A stretch of 64,000 nt of DNA from Gammaproteobacteria bacterium (GCA_021773175.1 JAJFKO010000019.1:1-64000), one strand, 5' to 3'; positions 28,178-37,772 are shown, numbered from the stretch's first letter. Notes: generated by a model from the sequence alone, not told the origin. Program-made: numbers and translations.

Positions 28178-29392
28178 ATGCAAATCTATTTAGTTGGTGG
28201 TGCAGTTCGAGATCAGCTGCTGCAAATTTCGGTAAAAGAACGTGACTGGGTTGTAGTGGGGGCGACACCAGAAGCCATGCTCGAGCAAGGTTATAAACAA
28301 GTTGGTAGAGATTTCCCCGTTTTCCTACACCCTCAGACTGGTGAAGAGTATGCATTGGCGCGTACTGAGCGCAAAACCGGCAAAGGCTATACTGGCTTTG
28401 TTTGTTTTGCTGAGTCAAGTGTGACGCTAGAGGAAGATTTAATGCGGCGCGATTTTACTATTAATGCGATTGCCCAAGATGAGCAGGGAAAACTGATTGA
28501 TCCATATCATGGACAACAAGATTTAAATAATAAAATTCTACGCCATGTATCACCAGCCTTTGCCGAAGATCCTTTACGAATTTTACGCGGCGCACGTTTC
28601 TCAGCAAAGTTACCTGAATTTCAATTAGCTGCAGAAACTTTACAGTTAATGCAACAAATGGTTGCTGAAGGTGAAGTCGATGCGTTAGTGCCAGAGCGAG
28701 TATGGAAAGAGTTATCGCGTGCATTAGCAGAAAAATGCCCCGTGCGTTTCATTGAACTTTTACGCGCTTGTGGCGCTCTCAACATTGTCTTACCAGAAAT
28801 AGATTGTTTGTTTGGAATTCCACAAAAACCAGAGAGTCATCCAGAAATTGATACAGGCATCCACACATTGCTAGTTTTACAACGTGCTTGTGAATTAACA
28901 ACAGACCCTGTCATTCGTTTCGCAGCATTAGTACATGATGTCGGTAAAGGACTAACACCAAAAGCGCAATGGCCAAGTCATAAAGGTCATGAAGCAAAAA
29001 GTGTTGATTGTATTAAAGCACTTTGTAAACGCATGGCAGTGCCGAATGATTATCGTGATTTAGCCTTGATTGTCAGTCGTTATCATGGCGATGTATTGGA
29101 TGCGTTAAAATTATCTGCAGAACAATTATTAGCTTTATTGCAAAATATGGATGCTTTGCGCCGACCTGAGCGTTTTCAACAAGCACTGATTGCCTGCCAA
29201 GCAGACTTTCAAGGCCGCACTGGTTTTGAAACAGCTGAATTTAAACAGAAAGCATTTCTCGAAAATGTTTTACAAGTAGTACAGGCTGTATCACCACAAC
29301 CATTATTGGAAAAAGGTTTGCAGGGTAAGGCGATGGCAGAAGCGTTGCAAAAGCTACGAATTGAAGCGGTAGCGAAAATAACACATTACTAA
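28178..29392 (+). CDS. cca: CCA-adding tRNA nucleotidyltransferase (with HD domain)
   Basis: A 404-aa class II tRNA nucleotidyltransferase that adds or repairs the 3' CCA. N-terminal nucleotidyltransferase with LVGGAVRDQLL and the RRDFTINAIA template segment; central HD domain with ALVHDVGKG gives the phosphodiesterase/phosphatase activity of the gammaproteobacterial type. ATG 28178 is chosen (MQIYLVGGAVRD); a TTG 24 bases upstream adds residues unlike the family. Relevant here since the tRNA-Arg in this window lacks an encoded CCA. Confidence 0.95.
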   Translation: MQIYLVGGAVRDQLLQISVKERDWVVVGATPEAMLEQGYKQVGRDFPVFLHPQTGEEYALARTERKTGKGYTGFVCFAESSVTLEEDLMRRDFTINAIAQDEQGKLIDPYHGQQDLNNKILRHVSPAFAEDPLRILRGARFSAKLPEFQLAAETLQLMQQMVAEGEVDALVPERVWKELSRALAEKCPVRFIELLRACGALNIVLPEIDCLFGIPQKPESHPEIDTGIHTLLVLQRACELTTDPVIRFAALVHDVGKGLTPKAQWPSHKGHEAKSVDCIKALCKRMAVPNDYRDLALIVSRYHGDVLDALKLSAEQLLALLQNMDALRRPERFQQALIACQADFQGRTGFETAEFKQKAFLENVLQVVQAVSPQPLLEKGLQGKAMAEALQKLRIEAVAKITHY

Positions 29393-29652
29393 CTGAAAAA
29401 CGTATATATAATTGGCGCTTTGGTTGATGACAGCCTTATTGCAACTTGTAATTATCGTCATATTTGCTCGCATGAAACAGAAATTCCATCTAATTCTCTA
29501 ACGAATGATAAGCTGAATAAAATTCATATTTTTATCTAGAACCTTTTCTCTTTAAGTTAACTGTTGTGATGCGATAAGTTAATGTTATAGGATGTTCTTC
29601 AATTAACATTAGAACAAGCTACTGTTAGCTCTCATTAGGGTAATACTTAATT

Positions 29653-31221
29653 ATGTTCTCATCTTACGAAACTATTTCTAGTTGGCTTACAGCTTCTAGT
29701 TGGCTTACAGCAATACCAACACTACCATCTCAGAGTCTTCGGTTAATGTCAGCTGGCTTAGGAGCATTTCAGTCTTTATTGCTTTCTGTCATATGGCAAG
29801 TGTCACCTTATGATGGTTTTGTTAGTTGGTTAAAGACAACAGAACAATGGCAAGAATTTCAGAGTTTAGCAGAGAAAGGCTTTCACTTTTTTGAAGTAAA
29901 GCCTGAGGCACCATTAGTAGGACGTTTTCTAGTATATCTAAATGGTACAGACCTTGATGTTTATAAATATGTTGATTATTTAGGTGGTGGTGATAATGGT
30001 TTTGTTAACGCAATAAGAAATTTACGGGATGGTGCTGAATATGCAGTTAAGTCAAGCACGCTTGGATTTTTTGATACCCATGATTTAAGAGGCAATGTTA
30101 ATGTAACAGGCGTTATGGGCTGGGCATTTGAAGGAGAATGTCTAGTGCTTGAACGTCTTAGTGATGTTGACGGTGTCATAAGCGTGCATCGATATGGTGT
30201 TGGTGGCTCAATGCATCCAGAGCAAAATACTAGTAGGGCGTCTACCTACACGGTTATGGATAGAGCTGAGTCAATCTTTAATCTAGGAAGTGTTTATCCT
30301 GATCTTGACCGGCTACATCGTATTCTTAGTGGGCTGTATGACACAATTGTTACGATGCATCAAAGACGTGTCTGTGTTGGTGATAGAAGCACAACTAATC
30401 TTATGTTTAATGGTACGACAGATACTATTATGTATGGTGACTTAGATAATAATCTACATGTTTGTGAAGCAGTCACGCCAGAAATTAGTTTTGATGATAT
30501 TCGTTCTATGCTTACGTGGGTAAGTTTAATTGGTAATGGTGAAGAATTTGATGCTATCAAGAAAGAATTAATGGCTTATGTGAGAGGCTTTAAACGACCT
30601 GAAGATAAAGCAGAATTTATGTGGCAGATTAAAAAAGCGATTTATCGTTTGGCAATGGTGCGTTGTCAAAATTTCGATAAACAAAGTTTAGAAACCTGTG
30701 AGCAACGTTTCGCATCTTTTGAACCTAGGGAGTTTAATTTTGCTGATACATTTGTTAGGTCAATGGGACTATCAATATTAGTCAGTGTGGCAGTTAACTT
30801 GTTACATAGTGGTATGCAAAAACTGGGCTTACCTAAACAAGCTATTCAAGTCATACTGCCTTTACTGTTAGCTGGCTTAGCGTATTTTGCAACACAGTCA
30901 CCTTTGTTAGGTTTAACAAGTTTATTTATAAATTTATTTACCGTGAATCATTTATACCCACAAAATTTACAATTATTCATGACATTGACCTTACTATTAA
31001 CTATGCCATTAGTTCAGATCTATTCATTGATAGGACAAGCGGAGCCAATGGAAATTGTGCAAGAAGTTGCTGCATCATCATTGGGTTCTGTAGCAGGCAG
31101 TGCCGCCTCATATGGTAGTTTAAAATTGCTTGGTTGGTTGACTGGAGCAAATAGCAAAGTAGAAGAAAAAACAGCAGCAGCAGAAGAAGAAAGAGATCTT
31201 GCTTATCGCAAGCGTGCATAA
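29653..31221 (+). CDS. Protein-kinase-like protein with C-terminal membrane segments
   Basis: A 522-aa protein. Residues about 105-300 show kinase-fold elements: a Gly-rich loop YLGGGDNGFVNAIRN (109-123), EYAVKSS with a candidate ATP Lys (K133), LVLERL and TYTVMDRAE (hinge-like), a catalytic loop VGDRSTTNLMF with D244 and N249 in the D-x4-N spacing of HRDxxxxN, and YGDLDNN with D263 in the DFG position. The HRD His is replaced and the DFG is DLD. Residues about 365-465 hold several hydrophobic segments, so the kinase-like part may be anchored in a membrane. N-terminus carries a tandem SSWLTA duplication. Neighbours are cca and an SDR; no signal peptide. Function inferred from motifs only. Confidence 0.6.
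   Translation: MFSSYETISSWLTASSWLTAIPTLPSQSLRLMSAGLGAFQSLLLSVIWQVSPYDGFVSWLKTTEQWQEFQSLAEKGFHFFEVKPEAPLVGRFLVYLNGTDLDVYKYVDYLGGGDNGFVNAIRNLRDGAEYAVKSSTLGFFDTHDLRGNVNVTGVMGWAFEGECLVLERLSDVDGVISVHRYGVGGSMHPEQNTSRASTYTVMDRAESIFNLGSVYPDLDRLHRILSGLYDTIVTMHQRRVCVGDRSTTNLMFNGTTDTIMYGDLDNNLHVCEAVTPEISFDDIRSMLTWVSLIGNGEEFDAIKKELMAYVRGFKRPEDKAEFMWQIKKAIYRLAMVRCQNFDKQSLETCEQRFASFEPREFNFADTFVRSMGLSILVSVAVNLLHSGMQKLGLPKQAIQVILPLLLAGLAYFATQSPLLGLTSLFINLFTVNHLYPQNLQLFMTLTLLLTMPLVQIYSLIGQAEPMEIVQEVAASSLGSVAGSAASYGSLKLLGWLTGANSKVEEKTAAAEEERDLAYRKRA
29677..29712 (+). repeat. 18-bp in-frame tandem duplication
   Basis: Two copies of an 18-base unit (TCTAGTTGGCTTACAGC plus T or A) lie head to tail at 29677-29694 and 29695-29712, giving SSWLTASSWLTA in the kinase-like protein. 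They differ in only the last base, which points to a recent duplication by slippage. Confidence 0.85.
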
Positions 31222-31255
31222 CTACATTTAGCAACATTGTAAAAATAATTAGAAG

Positions 31256-32104
31256 TTATTGTGCTTTAAACTCATCACTCACAGCATAACAACACAAAGC
31301 ATCCATCCATTTTGTTGGTAGTAACCACTTACAAAATCCCATTAAATAAGCTGGGCCACCAATTTTATATTTTGCTTTTGGATGTTTACTTTCGATAGCA
31401 TGTAACAGTTTCTTCGTCACAATATCAGGTGATTGCGTTAAGCCGGCACGTTTTTCTTCACGATTAAAATAAGCTTGCATCGCGTGATAGCGCATTTTAT
31501 GAATACTGTTATCAACATCGATATGACTGGTGAAAGCCTGTTTCGCATTATTACGTAGACTTGAAGAAATTGGGCCAGGTTGAAGACTAATGACTTTAAT
31601 ATCAGTATCGCTGAGTTCTTGGCGCAGCGTATCAATAAATCCTTCAATTGCAAATTTTGATGCATTATATGCACCTCGAAACGGCATGGTCATCACGCCA
31701 AGAATAGAACTGTTTTGAATAATGCGGCCATGGCCTTGACGGCGCATCATGGGTAACACTTCACGGATTAATTCCATCGAGCCAAAAACATTAGTTGAAA
31801 ATTGTTGTTGCATAGCTTCACGACTTAAATCTTCAATCGCACCAGCCAAAACAAATCCAGCGTTATTAAACAGAACATCTAACTGGCCATCGGTAGTTAG
31901 GCGCACTTTGCGAACAGCTTTTTTAATAGAGTCTGTGTCATCAACATCGATTAATAAACTATCTGTTAAGCCTAAATCGATTAGTCGCTGTAAATCTTCT
32001 GATTTACGCACGCCAGCAAAAACACGGTAACCTTGCTTATGCAAGTCTTGGGCAACGTGTAAACCAATGCCGCTAGAGCAGCCGGTGATTAAAATCGATT
32101 TCAT
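31256..32104 (-). CDS. Classical short-chain dehydrogenase/reductase
   Basis: A 282-aa classical SDR: ILITGCSSGIGLHVAQDL (TGxxxGIG cofactor loop) at the N-terminus, NNAG (about 80-86), the catalytic Ser in IQNSSILGVM and YNASKFAIEG with catalytic Tyr and Lys. This subgroup is usually annotated as an NAD(P)-dependent oxidoreductase of unknown substrate (retinol-dehydrogenase-like). ATG 32104 fits the fold; an upstream start at 32146 adds 14 residues before the strand and lacks support. Single gene. Confidence 0.88.
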   Translation of the reverse strand: MKSILITGCSSGIGLHVAQDLHKQGYRVFAGVRKSEDLQRLIDLGLTDSLLIDVDDTDSIKKAVRKVRLTTDGQLDVLFNNAGFVLAGAIEDLSREAMQQQFSTNVFGSMELIREVLPMMRRQGHGRIIQNSSILGVMTMPFRGAYNASKFAIEGFIDTLRQELSDTDIKVISLQPGPISSSLRNNAKQAFTSHIDVDNSIHKMRYHAMQAYFNREEKRAGLTQSPDIVTKKLLHAIESKHPKAKYKIGGPAYLMGFCKWLLPTKWMDALCCYAVSDEFKAQ

Positions 32105-32269
32105 TATCAATGATCTCCAGATAGTTTTGCGTACTAAGGTGGGCATTAGTATAAGGGAATTTTTATTATAGAAAAGCTAAATGTGGTTTCAATATTTGGG
32201 CATATATGGTACAATGTGCGACTTTATTGAAAACAGCTATTAATGGGTAGAGTACGGGAGACAGTAGCA

Positions 32270-32617
32270 ATGCCAATTTATGAATACGAATGTAATGAAT
32301 GTCAGCATCAATTAGAACATTTACAAAAAATTAGTGAAGCCGATTTAAAGGATTGTCCTGCTTGCGGTAAATCCAGCCTTACTCGTTTAATTTCTATGCC
32401 TGGTTTTCGACTCAAAGGTACCGGCTGGTACGCGACAGATTTCAAAGATAAAGGTAAAGCTTCAACAGAGGCCACCTCGCAAAAAGCACAAACGAATTCT
32501 GCTGCAGATTCATCGTCATCGAAGAAAGAAGAAAAAAGTAAGAGCGATACAACCAGCGCATCGAATTCAAACACTACATCTTCTGCATCAACGTCAACTA
32601 CAGAAACAAATAAGTAG
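32270..32617 (+). CDS. FmdB-type zinc-ribbon regulatory protein
   Basis: A 115-aa protein: MPIYEYECNECQHQLEHLQ and DCPACGKSSLTRLIS form the CxxC...CxxC zinc ribbon (residues 8-42) of the FmdB/CxxC_CXXC_SSSS family, followed by PGFRLKGTGWYATDFK and a Ser/Thr/Lys low-complexity tail. Start 32270 begins exactly with the family consensus MPIYEY; the ribosome site is GGGAG. In gammaproteobacteria this gene usually precedes aspS directly; here aspS is 7.2 kb away. Confidence 0.92.
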   Translation: MPIYEYECNECQHQLEHLQKISEADLKDCPACGKSSLTRLISMPGFRLKGTGWYATDFKDKGKASTEATSQKAQTNSAADSSSSKKEEKSKSDTTSASNSNTTSSASTSTTETNK

Positions 32618-32874
32618 GTTTTTACTTCTTTAATTCTTCTTAGACTTTGGGGCAGAGTTGGAGAAATTATAATTCATTGATATTCTCTACCCTGCAATGA
32701 TTATTGAGTTTCAGCCCCTTATCTTTTGAAATCGTGTTTTCATATCTAAAATCCAGAAATATTTATTGAGAATCATCAGTAATATTAGATGCTTAAAGAT
32801 ATTTTTGAGTTTTTGCATAGAATATGACCTATTATTGAATGAAATATCTAATAATTTAATTGCAGAGAGAAAAT

Positions 32875-35800
32875 ATGAATGGAACAAGAAAATTATTCGA
32901 GTTAATGAATCTTAATAGTTTTTTGTATTATCATCGAAAAGCATTACCTGTTTATGGTAAGGCCTCTAAAGAAAGTATGACGGGTGAATACAAGCGATTT
33001 GGCGTCAAAATTGATGGTACACCGCTTACTCAGGAAGAGTATGACAGAATTATAAATCTTGGTGATGCTGGCTTTAAGGAGCACTTGCTTTCGCAATTAG
33101 CTTTTATAGGTATTACTGATGAGGACGATCAGGAATGGATGTTACAAAATGCTAGTTTAAATGGTCCTATTGGAAACTGTATTACAAATTTTCAGCATGC
33201 TTTGCTGTTTGTGTTAGCAGACAGTGATATGACGTTTCAGCAAGAGCAAGCGCGTTCAGGTTATGATATTGTTGCTCAAGATGATGGTTCTTATTTATTA
33301 AAAGCACGAATTGTGTTGCAAAAGTTAGTAGAGATAGATGCAATCGGTACCGGCATTTCTCAATACTCACAAACAGATCATCATGGAAAGCCGATTGAAA
33401 ATGAGCCTGTCGGTTATTTAAGTATCTCAATGAAAATAGATCGTGGTGATGATGGAAAATTTAAAGCAACATTAGAAAGTGACATGTTGACTGTTTATCA
33501 TCCTGCACTAATTGAGCGAGCTGAGTGTATTCAAGCTAAGATTACTGATTATCATCAACTATTAACTTTTATGGACAATGTTATTGTGAGCATTGAAAAT
33601 CATTTGCTTAGAAATAGAGAGCTATTAATTGGACCACAAGAGAATATTCCCGAGTACTTATTATTGCTGCAAAGATTTGGTCAAGAAGTTATGCAGCATC
33701 GAGAAATATGTAGAGAAAATGTAGATAAAATTTTTGCTAGAGAGCCTCTGTTTGACCCAAAACATGAAGGGGAAAATTTGTATAGATTTCTATATGAGCT
33801 ACAGCAACGTTTACCCGTTAACATTAGAAAAATATTATCAGACACTCTCGCTGATAATGAGCGAGATTATGCCTTTCCTAATCATGCCGTACTTGCTGCC
33901 AAAGGAATATTAGCACCAAGAAGCTCACGACTATTGGATGTTGATTTTTATGGTGGCGACTTATCACAAATGGGTTTATTTTCAGAAAATAGTGATCTCT
34001 ATGTACAAGAATTTCAAGATCATGGCCGTGATTATTTACTAACAGCACATAAACATGAGTTGCCTGATGATCTAAGCTTTTTTAAACCTGCATCGGCAGG
34101 AAAACACGAAACGGTTGTATTCGTTGATGTTCCTTCTACACAAAGCCAAGAAGTTGTTGCTGCAGTTCAAGAAAAAAATAAAAGTGCGCGAGTGCTTATG
34201 GCAAAATCAAGTGATAACCTTGAGACCTTGCAGGCAAGGCTAATGGCAAAAGTGTTGCATATTAATGTGATTGCAGAGGACTTGGCTGCGGTCCATCCAG
34301 AGCTAAGGCATAATCAATCTTTGGCGTTATATATGCAAAATGGAGAGCAATTATATCATGTTATTTTACATGGGTATGAATGTACTGATGTTGCTGCACT
34401 TGAAAAGATAGATTTTCCTGTAGCAGATATGGCTATTGTGAATACCACTCAGACAGCGATTGTTGATGAAGTATTTGATATAAGTTTGAGTAAAAATGAA
34501 GGCGCTATTGTCTATGCGTGCCAAGCAGGGATTTCAGGTAGTCATGACCAATTTCAGCAACTTAGTTCTGATGCAGTTAATATTAATTCTGCTTGGTCAG
34601 GAATCATGGCCCATGTCAATCAATTAGCACAACAGCCAGCACACAAAGCATATTCGTTGGTTCCTCATGGTGTAAAAAAACAAGGTGCTCGTGCACAACG
34701 ACAACGCTCTAATAGTCTTCCTGATGCATTGACTTACGCATCGCTGAATGCTGCTTATGAGCAATTGACTGTGACATTAACTGATGATGTTACACGCAGA
34801 CTACGTTTTGATTTGGCAGTAAGTGATTTTGTTACTTTTACGGATGGAAAGTGGAGTGACAAAAGAACGAGTGTTGCAAAAGGTTCTTGGTCTTTGCATT
34901 TTAATATTCATCCTGATGATATGGAGCAGGCATGGAATGAAGTTTTATATCCAATGCTTAGCCAGTATGCTGACTATTTTAAAGCAGCACGGCCAACACA
35001 AGTTCAAGACACCATGACACAATTCCAGGCTAGATTAAGCTGTTTATCTGAACAAATTGAAGGCTTGCCGCAATTAGAGTGTAAGGATGAGGCTGAGCGC
35101 GAGCAAATGCGAGCATCCTTAGAAAGTGCTATGCGGGCTGTAACGGTGAAAATTAGCGAGTGTCAGCGAGTACTTGATGGTCAGCAAGTCACATTATATA
35201 TGCTGCCAGATGAAACTGTACGCTACCAACAATTAGTTTATATGATTGAGGCAGAGTTGCATGCGCGAGGTATTCGCTCGGCTATAGGTGATCCTGCTGA
35301 ACGACGCTTAGGAGCTTATACTTCTTTGCACAGCCCTTCTGTCAATGATAACTATATTGATGGTGTTACCTTAAGTTACCAAGATTTAAATGAGTTGATG
35401 AACCCATTTAAGTCTAGCAAGGATATAGTTACAAATACGTATAAAGCACTGGCTGAATGTGCAATGCCATCTGCTAGCTGGGTTGACGCTATCCGTACGA
35501 GTTGGCGAGCCGCTGACCCCATTCCAGAGCTTGCAAAACACTTTACGGAACTACTTAATAACGTTCGTATTGACTTAGCTATATTAGGTATTATTTATGG
35601 TGTTTTAGCGCAGAGTAATAAACCAGAGTTAACAAAATGTATTGCTCGGCATCTAGGTTTAGACGAAACAGATATGGGCGTTGTTGCAGCGACTAGTGTT
35701 GTGAAAGGTACAATTATGTCTGAACTTAATACTCATTACCCTGAAGATGAGCTCGCTGCGGCATGGGAAACTTTTGAGATTCAGTCACAAGCCATTGTTG

Positions 35801-35913
35801 ATGATGTTGTGCAAGGAAGTGTGTTATCAAGTAGCGAAAGCTTACGGATGAAACTGATGAGCTTTGAGCAATATGCAGATAACATTTTGCGGCGACCTCC
35901 TAGACCTTCGTGA
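32875..35913 (+). CDS. Large orphan with SpvC/OspF-like C-terminal region
   Basis: A 1012-aa protein without signal peptide or membrane helices, start 32875 chosen for GAGAG 7-11 bases upstream. The N-terminal two-thirds are unfamiliar. Residues about 670-820 run in the order seen in SpvC/OspF phosphothreonine lyases: SLHFNIHPDDMEQAW (H675), FKAARP (K703, 28 residues later; SpvC H106 to K136 is 30), DGQQVTLYMLPD (SpvC GAQFTLYIKPD), a helix QLVYMIEAELHARGIR, and GAYTSLHS in place of KYLSYRNE. The general-acid His and general-base Lys positions are kept, while SpvC's K104 and K160 are not, and a helical insertion of about 45 residues separates the blocks. Remote similarity recalled from memory; a lyase effector is a hypothesis. 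Confidence 0.55.
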   Translation: MNGTRKLFELMNLNSFLYYHRKALPVYGKASKESMTGEYKRFGVKIDGTPLTQEEYDRIINLGDAGFKEHLLSQLAFIGITDEDDQEWMLQNASLNGPIGNCITNFQHALLFVLADSDMTFQQEQARSGYDIVAQDDGSYLLKARIVLQKLVEIDAIGTGISQYSQTDHHGKPIENEPVGYLSISMKIDRGDDGKFKATLESDMLTVYHPALIERAECIQAKITDYHQLLTFMDNVIVSIENHLLRNRELLIGPQENIPEYLLLLQRFGQEVMQHREICRENVDKIFAREPLFDPKHEGENLYRFLYELQQRLPVNIRKILSDTLADNERDYAFPNHAVLAAKGILAPRSSRLLDVDFYGGDLSQMGLFSENSDLYVQEFQDHGRDYLLTAHKHELPDDLSFFKPASAGKHETVVFVDVPSTQSQEVVAAVQEKNKSARVLMAKSSDNLETLQARLMAKVLHINVIAEDLAAVHPELRHNQSLALYMQNGEQLYHVILHGYECTDVAALEKIDFPVADMAIVNTTQTAIVDEVFDISLSKNEGAIVYACQAGISGSHDQFQQLSSDAVNINSAWSGIMAHVNQLAQQPAHKAYSLVPHGVKKQGARAQRQRSNSLPDALTYASLNAAYEQLTVTLTDDVTRRLRFDLAVSDFVTFTDGKWSDKRTSVAKGSWSLHFNIHPDDMEQAWNEVLYPMLSQYADYFKAARPTQVQDTMTQFQARLSCLSEQIEGLPQLECKDEAEREQMRASLESAMRAVTVKISECQRVLDGQQVTLYMLPDETVRYQQLVYMIEAELHARGIRSAIGDPAERRLGAYTSLHSPSVNDNYIDGVTLSYQDLNELMNPFKSSKDIVTNTYKALAECAMPSASWVDAIRTSWRAADPIPELAKHFTELLNNVRIDLAILGIIYGVLAQSNKPELTKCIARHLGLDETDMGVVAATSVVKGTIMSELNTHYPEDELAAAWETFEIQSQAIVDDVVQGSVLSSSESLRMKLMSFEQYADNILRRPPRPS

Positions 35914-35969
35914 TAAGTATTTACTGAATCTTTTGTATTTTAATAGACACAATAAAGGTTCTTCCTGTT

Positions 35970-36128
35970 GTGCTGGGAAAAATTAAAATAAATCTTTTTA
36001 TTCAATATGTTAAACAATTCTATTGGCGCAGGAAAGATATTGTTGCTCGGATGATTCACTACATAGCCGCGGTTTATCAAGATAAACCACAACGCTATTG
36101 CAGTTTATCGGATTTTTGTCATAAGTGA
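35970..36128 (+). other. Possible small ORF or gene remnant, 52 codons
   Basis: An open frame from GTG 35970 to TGA 36128 encodes LFIQYVKQFYWRRKDIVAR and a Cys-containing end (QRYCSLSDFCHK). The aromatic/basic content looks protein-like, but there is no good ribosome site and no upstream ATG, so it may be the tail of a lost gene. It contains a perfect inverted repeat GGTTTATC-AA-GATAAACC (36071-36088). The rest of the 300-base gap before the MFS gene holds the inverted repeat at 36148-36168. Confidence 0.25.
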
Positions 36129-36147
36129 CTTTACTTCATCATACTTA

Positions 36148-36168
36148 GCTATTCATATACTGAATAGC
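36148..36168. promoter_or_regulatory. Palindromic operator candidate before MFS gene
   Basis: GCTATTCA (36148-36155), a 5-base spacer TATAC, and TGAATAGC (36161-36168) form a perfect 8-bp inverted repeat 48 bases upstream of the MFS exporter start. Size and symmetry suit a dimeric TetR/MarR/LysR-type regulator that senses the export substrate. No regulator gene adjoins. Confidence 0.45.
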
Positions 36169-36215
36169 CAATAATCGTTATACTTGTCGATTTTGGGACC
36201 ATAGAGAATCCTGTT

Positions 36216-37772
36216 ATGCCTGTATTAAATGAAAAAAATCGTAAATGGTGGGTACTTGCTGCCGCAATTTGCGTGATGTCGATGATCTTTATCGATCAAA
36301 CGGCTCCTGGTTTGGCATTACCTGCAATTCAGCGTGATTTCCATACATCCGCAGTGACCTTGCAATGGGTGATCAATGGTTATTTATTATCATTATCTGT
36401 TTTTTTAATTTTTGCTGGCCGTTTAGGTGACTTGTATGGCCATCGCAGAATGTTTTTATCAGGCTTAGTTGTGTTTATTGCTGCATCGGTTTCTTGTGGT
36501 TTTGCACCTAATGATATCTGGTTAGTGGCAAGTCGCGCCGTACAAGGTATTGGTGGCGCGATGTTATTACCAGCAACTAGCACTAGCGTCTTTAATATTT
36601 TCCCAGCTAACGAGCGCGGCAAAGCCATTGGTCTGTATATTGGTATCTCAGCGTTGTTTTTATCATTGGGACCATTGGTTGGTGGTTTGCTAACAACATT
36701 AGTCAGTTGGCGTTTAGTCTTTTGGATAAATTTTCCGATTGCTATTATTGGCTTTAGTTTAGCGTATTTTGCCTTACCAAAAGATCAAATCCATGCGGTC
36801 AACCAACAACAAAAACCAGACTGGTTGGGTTTTATTTTTTTAGCGATGACCATTTCTAGTTTTATTATTGCTTTAATGGAGTCGAGTCATTTTGGTTGGA
36901 CATCAATGACGATCCTTACATTATTGTGTGTCGCAATAGCTTCATTGGTACTATTTATATTTATTGAGAAACGTAAAACAGCTCCCCTCGTCAATTTTGT
37001 AGTTTTTCAGCAACCTTACTTTGTGAAATCGATTATTATTTTAATGCTGATGCAAGCTGCATTCATTTCAATAATTTTTTGGGGAATACTCTTACAGAAT
37101 GTTTATGGCTATACTTCTTTGCAAGCGGGTATTGCTATTTTACCGGCTACGATTCCCGTAATGTTCATGGCACCACTCGGCGGCAAAATACGCGATAAAT
37201 ATGGTGCACGCTTACCTATTTTGATCGGTGGGGTATGTGTGCTATTAAGTGCATTAAATATTGCGGTTTTTGCCGGCTTCTATAATTACTGGTTATTGAT
37301 GCCAGGATTTTTCCTATTTGGCTGTGGAGTCCCTTTCGTTATTTCTGCTTGTATGACTACAGCACTCAGTACTGTTCCTGGGCACCAACGTGGTATGGCT
37401 GCTGGTATGGTAACTTGTGGTCGTCAACTTGGTAGTACATTGGGGATAGCTATTATTGGTGCTGTCATTGCTAGTTTGAATCAGCATGGTATTAATAAAG
37501 TAATCTCACAAAATGTACAAGGTATGAATCATGCAATGATATTAACCCGTCAGGAATTGCACAACCTCTTTATTGGTACAATTCCAGAAGCATTAAAGAC
37601 AGTGCCTCATGATGTTTTATTACAACTAACGATAAGAGTACATAAAATCTATACCTATGCTTTCAGTAGCGGTATGTACTTAGCTGTTGGCTTAGCTGTA
37701 ATTGCTTTACTACTTGCGGTGAAGATGCCAAATCGTCAAAAGCTTGACTTTACCAACTTAGAAAAATCTTAA
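36216..37772 (+). CDS. MFS exporter, DHA2 (EmrB/QacA) type
   Basis: A 518-aa, 14-helix drug:proton antiporter of the major facilitator superfamily. Signature elements: MIFIDQTAPGLALPAIQRDF in helix 1, LQWVINGYLLSLSVFLIFAGRLGDLYGHRR (motif A) after helix 2, and RAVQGIGGAMLLPAT (motif B/C region). Such pumps export dyes, biocides or lipophilic compounds. It lies in the insert between fmdB and aspS with an operator-like palindrome upstream. Confidence 0.9.
   Translation: MPVLNEKNRKWWVLAAAICVMSMIFIDQTAPGLALPAIQRDFHTSAVTLQWVINGYLLSLSVFLIFAGRLGDLYGHRRMFLSGLVVFIAASVSCGFAPNDIWLVASRAVQGIGGAMLLPATSTSVFNIFPANERGKAIGLYIGISALFLSLGPLVGGLLTTLVSWRLVFWINFPIAIIGFSLAYFALPKDQIHAVNQQQKPDWLGFIFLAMTISSFIIALMESSHFGWTSMTILTLLCVAIASLVLFIFIEKRKTAPLVNFVVFQQPYFVKSIIILMLMQAAFISIIFWGILLQNVYGYTSLQAGIAILPATIPVMFMAPLGGKIRDKYGARLPILIGGVCVLLSALNIAVFAGFYNYWLLMPGFFLFGCGVPFVISACMTTALSTVPGHQRGMAAGMVTCGRQLGSTLGIAIIGAVIASLNQHGINKVISQNVQGMNHAMILTRQELHNLFIGTIPEALKTVPHDVLLQLTIRVHKIYTYAFSSGMYLAVGLAVIALLLAVKMPNRQKLDFTNLEKS

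Noticed and set aside
32646-32722. Possible folded RNA after fmdB (GGGGC...GCCCC with inner GAGAA/TTCTC)
   Set aside because: Helices are short and mismatched and no T-run or known riboswitch pattern follows.
34519-34542. CQAGISGS in the 1012-aa protein as a tyrosine-phosphatase loop
   Set aside because: The C-x5-R signature needs an Arg, which is absent, and no WPD-type loop was seen.
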